DNA from: a virus
IMG/VR virus record: IMGVR_UViG_3300012954_000058
Coordinates: 1 to 27,109 of that record
DNA length: 27,109 bases
Direction: 5' to 3' (one strand)
Shown: positions 1 to 7,631 of the stretch, piece after piece
How the letters are laid out: every line of letters begins with the position of its first letter
How positions within the stretch are numbered: position 1 is the stretch's first letter
The notes under the pieces: model-generated
Databases searched by the model: none
Seen by the model: only the letters and a program-made list of their open reading frames with translations
Told to the model about the DNA's origin: nothing
Made by a program: the position numbers and the translations under genes

Positions 1-1
1 G

Positions 2-1333
2 GAAGATAGATTATTAGTTAGATGGATTATAGACCCTGATGGTCCAGAGTTTAAGAATATGCCTTTATATCCATCCATAGACGCTTATAGACTAGTTAGA
101 AGTGAAGAACTCTTAGGAGAATCCATAATCTTAAATGAACAACAAACACAAGAGATTAATTATACCAGTATTAGTGACCCCAAGTTTTATGGTAGGAATC
201 AACTTGTATTCTTAAATACTAAAGATAAAAATGTAAAAAAGCTACCAGGTGTAGAGGTGATAATATTAAAAGGCCCTCAGGATAACTACCCAACAATTAG
301 CCTTGACGCTTATGAAGTTAATAATGCTAAATATGGTGGTATACAAATTAACTATAATAAGGATACAAGAGGAGACCTAGACCTGGTGTTAAATAGACCA
401 GAAATAAATCAACCAGAACCAGAAGTAATTACACTGTTGAAGGGATATGGTGGTGGACCTTGTAAGTTATATAACATAGGGAAAAACGGGTGGAAATATT
501 GGGGTGACTATAGCAAAAAACAATTACAGCACACCATTAGAGAAATACTGATTGATGTGTACAAACAATATATAGCACCATTAGGTGAACCAACTGAACA
601 ACATATGCAAAATGGTTTTATTAATGTTCCAGGTACTGATGCTCCTGGAACTACTTACGGATGGTCTATTTTAAATTTTTTTGAAACCAATCCCTATGTG
701 AGAGACATATTGTTAAAAAATTACGAAAAGCACTTAAACGAAATTAATTACCCCTGTGTAGGGGCTGGTTGGTTCGATGTTAATCATTTTAATAATTGGT
801 TAAAAAATAATAGAAGAGAAATTTTTGGTCTTAATAGTCCTATTCTTAAAGCGTTAGTTAAAGCAAATCAAGGTAGTTGGGGAAAAGGACGTGAAAATGA
901 AATATCTGCAGTTAAAGAATTAAATACACTATACCCTCAGTGGGAACAAGACGGGGAGGTGGGGAATGAACCTGGAATTGCAGCAGATGCTCTAACTGGA
1001 GAAGATGTTGTAATTAAAAATAAATCTACAGGTGAAATAATGGCCATTCAAATCAAATCTTTATATGACTCTAATGATGTGGTGAAAAGAAAAGATGGGA
1101 AATACTGGGTAAAGTCGGGATGGTTAAAACAATATGGACCCAATGTCACACATTTCTTATTTGGCCCAACCAAAGTCGGAACTAAAGACAAAATATTTAT
1201 TTTTAAAAATGAGGGTAACAGACCAGTTTATGAAACGGTAAATGGGAAAACAGACCAATATATGATATTTAATTCACCACCTTTAGACCCAGAAACGATT
1301 AACGAATCAGTTTATAAGTCTTTCTGGAATTAA
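2..1333 (+). CDS. Partial phage protein with possible PD-(D/E)XK-like C-terminal domain (5' end outside window)
   Basis: The reading frame is open from base 2 with no stop before the ATG at 59, so the gene most likely begins outside the window; the ATG at 59 is then internal. I do not recognise the protein as a whole. Near the visible N-terminus is an L-G-E / I-L-N-E segment like the L-x-E sites in other virion-like proteins of this window. The last third contains GRENE (around 885-900), an Asp at 986-988 and IQIK at 1046-1057, a spacing that recalls the E...D...(E/Q)xK arrangement of restriction-endonuclease-fold enzymes. That is suggestive only, because the typical motif has E or D rather than Q two residues before the Lys. 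The stop codon overlaps the stop of the convergent minus-strand gene by four bases (TTAA). Confidence 0.8.
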   Translation, partial: EDRLLVRWIIDPDGPEFKNMPLYPSIDAYRLVRSEELLGESIILNEQQTQEINYTSISDPKFYGRNQLVFLNTKDKNVKKLPGVEVIILKGPQDNYPTISLDAYEVNNAKYGGIQINYNKDTRGDLDLVLNRPEINQPEPEVITLLKGYGGGPCKLYNIGKNGWKYWGDYSKKQLQHTIREILIDVYKQYIAPLGEPTEQHMQNGFINVPGTDAPGTTYGWSILNFFETNPYVRDILLKNYEKHLNEINYPCVGAGWFDVNHFNNWLKNNRREIFGLNSPILKALVKANQGSWGKGRENEISAVKELNTLYPQWEQDGEVGNEPGIAADALTGEDVVIKNKSTGEIMAIQIKSLYDSNDVVKRKDGKYWVKSGWLKQYGPNVTHFLFGPTKVGTKDKIFIFKNEGNRPVYETVNGKTDQYMIFNSPPLDPETINESVYKSFWN

Positions 1334-2241
1334 TTATCCAAATCCTCTAAACTTTTTTTCATGGCGTCTGCCATATAGGTGTACTCTAAACTTTTACTTA
1401 CTAGACCATCCACATCCAGTGTAGTTGTAGTGTTACCTTGATATAATGTCCATTCAGGTTCTACCAAGTTAGGTAGTGGTTCTGGATTAAAAGGTATTAC
1501 ATTACAATTATCTGATTTTACCTTTAATTCTTCTGACCTTTCCTTATCCCTCCCTTTAAAGTAATCTGAATTGGGTTGTTTAATGGTTAAATAATGGTCT
1601 AAAACAATTTGTGTAATTTTAGAAGGAACATTAAGGGTTAGTGAATCTACTTTCCTGTCCTCAACATCCCACCAACTCATCTCAACACTTTTCTCTTTTT
1701 CGAAGTACCAGTGAACACCATATTTTTCTTTTGTCCCCAATTTTATAACGTATAAAAGAACACCATCATTAGAATAATTATAAAAAGCTTTATCGTCTTC
1801 TCTACTACTAGTACACCACTTAGTTCCTGCACCATAAATTTTTGAAGATTCGTAACTTAAGGGTTTTAATACTAACCACTCTTTGTCTTTATATAAAATA
1901 GAAATTTCTTTTTTTAAATCTCTTTTTTTAAGTTTTAATTCGGCGTAAACTAGTTGTTCGTGTAAATCTCCAAAATCTTTTATCAAAGAAACATCCTTAA
2001 TTTCGGTTCGATTATTATCGAGATGATTATTAAAATCTTTTAATGCCCGTAAATTTTCCTTACCCATTAAATGCATAATCTCAAGTGTTATGTATTTTTT
2101 AAACTGAGAAGATTCTTCTTTGAAACGTTTAATTAATAGTGTTAGAAATTTATTTGTTTTTGAAGGGTCAAGTTCAGCGAGTATATCAATAATGTGAATT
2201 ACCAAATCTTTATGTTGGTTTTTTAAATCTTTTTTTCCCAT
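1330..2241 (-). CDS. Phage protein of unknown function with GTKWCTS motif
   Basis: This 303-aa protein has a Lys-rich helical N-terminal half (residues 1-120) and a central region with GTKWCTS at residues 139-145, followed by a hydrophobic VLLYVI strand and an aromatic, charged stretch. I recall similar G-T-K-W-C-(T/S) segments in hypothetical proteins of many large and marine phages, but know no established function for them. There is no signal peptide and no membrane segment. The start ATG (2241-2239) has A/T-rich sequence before it and no Shine-Dalgarno. The gene is transcribed against its neighbours, its stop overlapping that of the left-hand gene by 4 bp. A minus-strand TATTTATA lies at 2300-2293, 51 nt upstream of the ATG. 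Confidence 0.85.
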   Translation of the reverse strand: MGKKDLKNQHKDLVIHIIDILAELDPSKTNKFLTLLIKRFKEESSQFKKYITLEIMHLMGKENLRALKDFNNHLDNNRTEIKDVSLIKDFGDLHEQLVYAELKLKKRDLKKEISILYKDKEWLVLKPLSYESSKIYGAGTKWCTSSREDDKAFYNYSNDGVLLYVIKLGTKEKYGVHWYFEKEKSVEMSWWDVEDRKVDSLTLNVPSKITQIVLDHYLTIKQPNSDYFKGRDKERSEELKVKSDNCNVIPFNPEPLPNLVEPEWTLYQGNTTTTLDVDGLVSKSLEYTYMADAMKKSLEDLDN

Positions 2242-2324
2242 AAGATAATTGTATTAATTTTTTTTAATAAAGGAAATGTCTTTTGCTTACATTATAAATA
2301 CTTATTCTCAAAAATAATATCATT

Positions 2325-2471
2325 ATGGAATTGTACGACATTATAGAATTACTAAATGAAGCCATTCAAGACAATGACTGGGATTTGGTAGAAACATGTA
2401 AGAGCAAATTGGAGGAGGCTTATGATTTGAACGATGGTAGTCTAGACAATTATTTTGAAATAGAAGACTAG
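2325..2471 (+). CDS. Small acidic protein, 48 aa
   Basis: An ATG at 2325 opens a 48-residue acidic frame (starting MELYDIIELL, ending YFEIED) that reads like two amphipathic helices rich in Asp, Glu and Leu. It fills the gap between two minus-strand genes and its TAG stop overlaps the stop of the convergent lipoprotein gene in a 4-bp CTAG. That overlap matches the other convergent pairs in this window and supports the frame being real. A TACTTATT element (2299-2306) lies 18 nt before the ATG, similar to the TATTTAT motif seen before other genes. The minus-strand frame over the same bases is low-complexity shadow. Function unknown. Confidence 0.6.
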   Translation: MELYDIIELLNEAIQDNDWDLVETCKSKLEEAYDLNDGSLDNYFEIED

Positions 2472-3379
2472 TTAATTCGTTCCATCCAAACGTTAATAGA
2501 ACCAGAGGTTCCAAATATACCATTCATTGTAAGGTTATTTAATTCACCATCATCAATGAAAGACAATCCTACCTGCCCTGAATAATTACCATTAAATGTA
2601 ACACATTCATAAAGTGTTAAATTATGAAGGTTATTACCTGTGTTATTAGATAAGGAGTAAGTGTTAGGGTTTGAACCATTTATATCGTAAGACACACCAC
2701 TATTGAAATTAATTGTATCATTAGGGTAGACTGGAGTCATCCCATTATCATATCTAGTTATGACCCATGAAGTACCAGTTAACTGTAAGTGACCAGGAAC
2801 ATCTGAAGAAACCAAACTTACTGTACCACCATATTCGTAATTAAATTCACTAGTATACACACATGAAGGACAACTATAACCACTCTTTACAAAAGTTAAT
2901 ACAGTGTAGTAGTGGTAATTATCACCATGATTAGATTCATTGGATTCATATATTTGTACATGAAGTACATTTTCATCAAAATCTAAAATCCCTAAACTTC
3001 GAGAGGAACCATAAGGAGGTATACCTAAAAGTTTATATTGTTTTCTACTACCACTCCCATGGGTATCGTAATCATAAGTGTTACCGTTATCTAATGTAAA
3101 TGTACCATCTTCAAAATACCAAGTAGTGACATTTTGTTCTATGTTGTCAACATCTACCAAAGAACCACCAAATATATCTAAATTAGACGTAGTTTGATTA
3201 TCGTCAAAGTGGTCATAATAAGTTAATTCTCCAGTAGTCAAATTTTCAGTATAAACTCTACCGTTTACTAAAATCCACTCAGTTCCTTCGATAGTTGGGA
3301 TATCGACATCAAACTCATATTTTTCACAACTAGTGAAAACTAAACTTAATAAGGTGAGGTATAAAAAAATTTTATTCAT
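2468..3379 (-). CDS. Predicted lipoprotein with two lipocalin-like/beta-rich repeats
   Basis: This 303-aa protein starts with a classic lipoprotein signal: MNK, a hydrophobic core, and the lipobox FTSC with Cys18 as the expected lipidated residue. The residues after the Cys are charged (EKYEFDVD). In Bacteroidota, acidic residues just after the Cys can direct surface display, but the match to that signal is only partial. The mature part seems to contain two related beta-rich units, beginning GTEWILVNGR (about residue 31) and GTSWVITRYD (about residue 202), reminiscent of lipocalin-like domains in Bacteroidota lipoproteins. It has a strong host-type promoter (3453-3422), so early or lysogenic-type expression is plausible. 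A role at the host envelope, such as receptor masking or superinfection exclusion, is inference; the family is not identified. Confidence 0.85.
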   Translation of the reverse strand: MNKIFLYLTLLSLVFTSCEKYEFDVDIPTIEGTEWILVNGRVYTENLTTGELTYYDHFDDNQTTSNLDIFGGSLVDVDNIEQNVTTWYFEDGTFTLDNGNTYDYDTHGSGSRKQYKLLGIPPYGSSRSLGILDFDENVLHVQIYESNESNHGDNYHYYTVLTFVKSGYSCPSCVYTSEFNYEYGGTVSLVSSDVPGHLQLTGTSWVITRYDNGMTPVYPNDTINFNSGVSYDINGSNPNTYSLSNNTGNNLHNLTLYECVTFNGNYSGQVGLSFIDDGELNNLTMNGIFGTSGSINVWMERIN

Positions 3380-3421
3380 AGGTATATTGTTTTAAATGTG
3401 AGTATTTTGTGTTTAATAGTA

Positions 3422-3453
3422 CAAAGATAAATAATTATTATCTAATAACCAAA
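3422..3453 (-). promoter_or_regulatory. Bacteroidota-type promoter for the lipoprotein gene
   Basis: On the minus strand, TTTG (3453-3450) is followed after 20 nt by TATCTTTG (3429-3422), an exact match to the Bacteroidota -33/-7 consensus TTTG ... TAnnTTTG. Transcription would start near 3419, giving a leader of about 40 nt before the ATG at 3379. The spacing equals that of the tRNA/tmRNA operon promoter at 9306-9275. Confidence 0.75.
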
Positions 3454-3461
3454 TATTTATA
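3454..3461 (+). promoter_or_regulatory. TATTTATA motif, candidate phage late promoter
   Basis: TATTTATA sits 14 nt before the ATG at 3476, the first gene of the 3476-8483 run. The same motif recurs at similar distances before several other genes (5243, 10205, 17593, 27029). It is the reverse complement of the T4 late promoter TATAAATA. Confidence 0.45.
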
Positions 3462-3475
3462 GGAAAAAGTATAAA

Positions 3476-3799
3476 ATGGGTAACGCATTTAAATTAAGTC
3501 TTCATCTTGAACATATCGTAAAAGATATAGTTAACAAGAAAAAAGTGCACTATACTGAAGAAGGTTTAAAAGAAAATATATTTACCTTTCTAGATACTAT
3601 TTATGATAATAGGAAGAAGTTTAAATTGACGGAAGCTACAAAATTAATTAAGGGAGGTTTCAGAGACCAATTAATTGAGGAAGCTATATGTGAAATGTCT
3701 GATGATGAAGATTACCTGACTTCTACTATTAATAAAAGAATTAATAACCTTTCTAAACACTATATAAAAGAGTGGATAAATAAAAAAATAAGCAAATGA
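3476..3799 (+). CDS. Hypothetical protein, 107 aa
   Basis: This small basic, mostly helical protein (LSLHLEHIVKDIVNKKK near the N-terminus, KEWINKKISK at the C-terminus) resembles nothing I can name. It has no signal peptide, membrane segment or Cys motif. It opens the plus-strand run that continues with three leader-bearing proteins, and its stop overlaps the next start in an ATGA, so translational coupling is likely. The ATG at 3476 is preceded by AAAAAGTATAAA, an A-rich start context typical of Bacteroidota genes. Confidence 0.75.
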   Translation: MGNAFKLSLHLEHIVKDIVNKKKVHYTEEGLKENIFTFLDTIYDNRKKFKLTEATKLIKGGFRDQLIEEAICEMSDDEDYLTSTINKRINNLSKHYIKEWINKKISK

Positions 3800-4116
3800 A
3801 AAAAGTAGTAAGACTTACTGAATCAGAATTAGTTAGAATCATCGAAAATTTAACTTTAGGTCATGAATTAGAAGAAAAAAAAGAAGCCTCTAAGACAAAA
3901 AGTCAACCATTACCAAAGAGTGCAAGTCCAGTAGCTAAAGATATTTTTAAGAAAATCGAAGGACATTTAAATGCCACTAAAGGAGCTTTTAGTTTAAAAG
4001 ATAAAAATGTAACTGAAAACTTCGAAGATGATAAGTTGTATAAAAAATGGAATTGGAAAACTAATAATGGTAAAGTAAATGTGACTGTTACTGTTGATGT
4101 TAAAATGAACGATTAA
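3796..4116 (+). CDS. Small Lys-rich protein with virion-type N-terminal leader
   Basis: This 106-aa protein begins MKKVVRLTESELVRIIENL, a leader closely related to the N-termini of the proteins at 4119 and 7632. The leader is followed by a Lys/Glu-rich linker and a small beta-rich C-terminus (KVNVTVTVDVKMN). In T4, unrelated internal head proteins share an N-terminal capsid-targeting sequence that is cut at (L/I)-x-E by the prohead protease. By analogy this may be a packaged internal protein; that is inference. It overlaps the upstream gene by 4 bp and ends 2 nt before the next start. Confidence 0.75.
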   Translation: MKKVVRLTESELVRIIENLTLGHELEEKKEASKTKSQPLPKSASPVAKDIFKKIEGHLNATKGAFSLKDKNVTENFEDDKLYKKWNWKTNNGKVNVTVTVDVKMND

Positions 4117-4118
4117 TA

Positions 4119-5213
4119 ATGAAAAAGGTAACAGTAAGTGAAACTGAATTAATTACAATCATTAAAACAATGATTAGTGAACAAGAAGCAGGTACTTCTG
4201 GAGGTGGTGTTGAAGCTGGAACTTCAGACGCTGGTGGTACTGGTGCAAAAACTTGGGAAACTGGTTTAACCAGAGGTTCAGCTAATCCTGCTGGTGGTGG
4301 TGTAAGTCACTGGGCAGACTCTTATTCTATTAGTAGGGGTAAAGCAAATCCTTTATGGGAAGATAGTGACGAAGAAGGGATGTTTGATATTGAAATGGAT
4401 GATGACGGGTTCACAACCGCAGATAGAGATATTAGGTCTTATTATAATAAACCTTCTTTCGATGAAATGAAAAGAAAACACTCATTAGATTACGATACGG
4501 AGTTTGATGTAGATTTATTAAATGAAAGTAAGTGGTACAATACTTTTTTAGATTTTGTGGGAATTGTTGACCCAACAGGTATTGCAGATGGTATTAACGC
4601 CATGTCGTACTTTAAACAAGGAGACATTCTATATGGGATGTTAAGTTTAATATCTCTTGTACCTTACGTTGGGGATGCTATAGCTAAACCTTTCATTGGT
4701 TTAATGAAAGCAGGTAAAATAAACGCTAAAGCTATAAATGTTGGACTTAAAAGTGGTAATGCTGCTAAGGTAGCTTCAGAAATGGGTAAAACAAAAGCTG
4801 GTAAAGCGGTTCTTGAAACTATGAAAAACCCTTCCACACAAGGATTCTTAAGTAAAATAATAAGTAAAATAGGTAAATTACCAGGTTTTAGAGCTTTTTC
4901 TAAAGACGCTAAAACTTACGTTAGTGTATTTACACAAGCAGCAAAACAAACTGGAAAAGTTAAGATATTCCGTAAGAGTGGTGGGTTACTAACAAGAATG
5001 CAAAGAAAAGGATTATTAAATAGAACAAAATTATATTCTAAATTTATAAATTACCTTACAGGAACTGGTGTAGGAGCAGCAGCAATTGAGGGTATGGACG
5101 AAGGAACATTAAATGGAAAGTTTGAAGAATTTTTAAGGTCCGATGAAGGAAGTAACTTCTTTAACGATTTAAATAAACAAGACCAGGGAGATTTTGTAGA
5201 CGCCTTAAAGTAA
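4119..5213 (+). CDS. Putative virion protein with N-terminal leader and hydrophobic pretoxin-like segment
   Basis: The 364-aa product starts MKKVTVSETELITIIKTMISE, the second copy of the shared leader, with a candidate cleavage site at I-S-E (residues 19-21). A Gly/Ser/Thr-rich region with two similar blocks (TRGSANP and SRGKANP) follows, then an acidic stretch and LLNESKW near residue 137. The middle holds a hydrophobic segment (FVGIVDPTGIADGINAM ... LISLVPYVGDAIAKP) that resembles the pretoxin-type regions before toxin domains in polymorphic toxins and similar segments in large-phage proteins. The C-terminal part is basic and helical. It could be an injected, membrane-interacting virion protein; no enzymatic motif was found. 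Confidence 0.75.
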   Translation: MKKVTVSETELITIIKTMISEQEAGTSGGGVEAGTSDAGGTGAKTWETGLTRGSANPAGGGVSHWADSYSISRGKANPLWEDSDEEGMFDIEMDDDGFTTADRDIRSYYNKPSFDEMKRKHSLDYDTEFDVDLLNESKWYNTFLDFVGIVDPTGIADGINAMSYFKQGDILYGMLSLISLVPYVGDAIAKPFIGLMKAGKINAKAINVGLKSGNAAKVASEMGKTKAGKAVLETMKNPSTQGFLSKIISKIGKLPGFRAFSKDAKTYVSVFTQAAKQTGKVKIFRKSGGLLTRMQRKGLLNRTKLYSKFINYLTGTGVGAAAIEGMDEGTLNGKFEEFLRSDEGSNFFNDLNKQDQGDFVDALK

Positions 5214-5242
5214 TAAACAAGAAATTTTAATAGATAACTAAA

Positions 5243-5250
5243 TATTTATA
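5243..5250 (+). promoter_or_regulatory. TATTTATA motif, candidate phage late promoter
   Basis: TATTTATA lies 13 nt upstream of the ATG at 5264, in the 50-nt gap after the previous stop. The sequence between motif and start is almost pure A. Confidence 0.45.
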
Positions 5251-5263
5251 AAAAAAAACAAAA

Positions 5264-7618
5264 ATGGAAAAACCTAAAATGTCATTGACTGAAGAACTAA
5301 GAAAAATAGACCATTTAAATGGCTATAATAAAGAATTTACCTTAGAAGAGTCAAAAAACTACAACAAAAAAACTAAAAATCGTACTTACGATTTAAAAAT
5401 ATTAAAGGAGAATCGGGAAACTACTCAGAATAAAAAAATTCTTACGGAAGCAGAATTACTAACAGAGTGGGCTTTCTTAGCACCAATAGTAGGTGCAATA
5501 GGAAGGACAGCTTTAGGTAGAGGTTTAGCTAGTGTAGGAACTTGGTCAGCAAGAGCTGGTAGTAGAGGTCTATTAAGTAAAGCACCCAATTGGGCTAAAA
5601 GTTTACTTGGGTTTGGTAAAGTCTCTACTCGTGGATTAAAAACGGTTACTGGAAAAAATCTATCTAAGCAGTCAATAGGTAGAATAGCTACAGGAAGAGG
5701 ATTAGGTGGAGCGTCCTCTAGTATCGCAGGTTTAGCAAACAGGAATATGGCTAAAGGGATAGGTTCCTTACTTACATGGGGTACAGGAGCTTACTTACTT
5801 GGTGCTGGAGGTAATGATGGTACTCCTTTACCTGGAGATGCGGTAGGTGGACAACAAGATTGGTCCGAAGGTAAAGATGTGTCTAAAGAAGACTGGTTGT
5901 CTATGTGTTTTTCTCCAGCTTATTATGAAAGTTTAGTACAGATGGATAATGATGAAAGTGATATTACTGTAACTTTTCAGTCAGAATCAGATATTGCACA
6001 AATAGCCGCAGCTATTCATGACGCAACAGAAGGTGGTGAAAAATATTTTGGTAAAGGTATTGTAGATTTTATATCTTTCGGAGCAACTGAAGGAGCAGGA
6101 ACCGAAGAAGAAGATGTTTATAGAGCATTTCAAGCAATCAATACAGTAGGTGATTGTTCACACTTATCTAAAATATACCAATTAAAATATGACGTTCCTT
6201 TATTAGAAGAATTATTTGATGAAATGGATGAGAGTGATTTAAATCAAGTTTATAATATTTTAAAAGACAAACCATTAACCATCATAGATGGTAAAAAAAT
6301 ATTCAGTAACAAAGATTTAGAAAAAATTCTAAAAGAAAAAAGTGAAGACCTTATAGAAAGACCTGAAGGTTTACCAGCTTATAGAATTAAGTTTAAAACT
6401 TTATTTGGTGGAGAAACTGTAGATATATTTGTAGGTGTGGATGGTGCAGGAACAGCATCATTAGCTGCAGTATTTAAAGCAGGTAGTAAAGATTACTTAG
6501 GTCAGTTTCAGTACATAGAAAATTCAGATGAAAAATACTATTTCCAAACACCACAAGGACAAACTTATGGAATTGCTGATGACGAAGATAAAGCAAAACT
6601 AGCAAAAGTATTTGGTAACGCAGATGATGAAACTGATGCAGAAAAAGATATATTGATTTTAACTAAATCTATTGAGGTTGGTGGTCAAATTTATGAAGTA
6701 GATGAAAATCTAAATGATATTGAAGGTCCAGAAGGAACTGCTTCAGAATATATTGATGAATTAGTGAATGATAATCCTACAACAGCTAAACGGAAACCAA
6801 CAGCACTTCAAGGAGCTGCTATCGCATTAGCGATGGGTGTTAAAGATTTTGAGGTTTTAACAGAGTCAATTACTGGATTAGCCGAGGTTCTAGGTGAAAG
6901 TAAATTAATTGTAGAACAAAAATACTCAGTTAATTACAATAGAGATGATAATAAGTACTCAATTAGAAGAGTAAGAAGAACAACTGGAAATACTGAAGAA
7001 AAACCAGAAACTACAACAGATGATAGTAGTAGTAGTAGTTCATCATACGGAGTAGCACCTACTTTAACTGCAGTTGCAGCTGGTAATGGAATAATCAAAA
7101 AAGGTATGAGGGGAGATTCAGTAGCCGCAATACAAAGGATGTTGGGTGTGTCTCCTATAAATGGTATTTTTGACAATAAAACTTTAGAAGCTGTTAAAAC
7201 ATACCAGAACACTAACGGGCTTAAAGTTGACGGTATCGTCGGACCAAAAACAGCATCTAAAATGGTTAAGGGATTAAATACACCAACACCAACACCGTCT
7301 AAACCAGATGAAAATGTGGGTTCTGAGGAAGCTGAAATAAAAAACACTTCTGGAAGATTTACTAGTCAAAAAGCTGCAGAAACAAGTCTAGAGAACTTAG
7401 AAAATATAAATAAAACTAAAGCCACAAAAGATGAGTGTATTTTGGTTATAGGTGCAGCATCTAGAGCTTTACCAACAATTGGGGGACCTAACACCTATAA
7501 GGTATTACAATATTGTTACGCAGCGTATAACTTTGGTTTAGGAAAAGAAACTAGACGTGTTAAAAGAGAATATGGAATTAAAGGTGACGGAGATTTAAGA
7601 AATAAAAGAAGAAGATAA
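5264..7618 (+). CDS. Large virion-associated protein with peptidoglycan-binding domain
   Basis: This 784-aa protein is modular. Residues 1-65 are charged and end in KKILTEAELLTEW, related to the leaders of its neighbours and rich in L-x-E sites. Residues about 67-180 are Gly/Ala/Leu-rich and hydrophobic. Around residues 276-335, GTEEEDVYRAF ... SDLNQVYNILK resembles an annexin-type repeat as seen in some phage and contractile-injection proteins. A Ser run follows, encoded by an AGT microsatellite at 7025-7039. Residues about 608-667 match the PG_binding_1 fold (KKGMRGDSVAAIQRML ... GIVGPKTASKM), which binds peptidoglycan. The basic C-terminus ends NKRRR. A role at the cell wall during DNA entry or as a tail/internal protein is likely. 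No lytic catalytic residues were seen. Confidence 0.85.
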   Translation: MEKPKMSLTEELRKIDHLNGYNKEFTLEESKNYNKKTKNRTYDLKILKENRETTQNKKILTEAELLTEWAFLAPIVGAIGRTALGRGLASVGTWSARAGSRGLLSKAPNWAKSLLGFGKVSTRGLKTVTGKNLSKQSIGRIATGRGLGGASSSIAGLANRNMAKGIGSLLTWGTGAYLLGAGGNDGTPLPGDAVGGQQDWSEGKDVSKEDWLSMCFSPAYYESLVQMDNDESDITVTFQSESDIAQIAAAIHDATEGGEKYFGKGIVDFISFGATEGAGTEEEDVYRAFQAINTVGDCSHLSKIYQLKYDVPLLEELFDEMDESDLNQVYNILKDKPLTIIDGKKIFSNKDLEKILKEKSEDLIERPEGLPAYRIKFKTLFGGETVDIFVGVDGAGTASLAAVFKAGSKDYLGQFQYIENSDEKYYFQTPQGQTYGIADDEDKAKLAKVFGNADDETDAEKDILILTKSIEVGGQIYEVDENLNDIEGPEGTASEYIDELVNDNPTTAKRKPTALQGAAIALAMGVKDFEVLTESITGLAEVLGESKLIVEQKYSVNYNRDDNKYSIRRVRRTTGNTEEKPETTTDDSSSSSSSYGVAPTLTAVAAGNGIIKKGMRGDSVAAIQRMLGVSPINGIFDNKTLEAVKTYQNTNGLKVDGIVGPKTASKMVKGLNTPTPTPSKPDENVGSEEAEIKNTSGRFTSQKAAETSLENLENINKTKATKDECILVIGAASRALPTIGGPNTYKVLQYCYAAYNFGLGKETRRVKREYGIKGDGDLRNKRRR

Positions 7619-7631
7619 AATATAATAGATA

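Noticed and set aside
2341-2523. 60-aa minus-strand frame
   Set aside because: It overlaps the 48-aa plus-strand gene and the lipoprotein 3' end, has no family resemblance and no start context; the plus-strand frame fits the tail-to-tail stop overlap.
6934-7347. 137-aa minus-strand frame opposite the peptidoglycan-binding domain
   Set aside because: The plus strand encodes a recognisable domain over the same bases, so this is a shadow.
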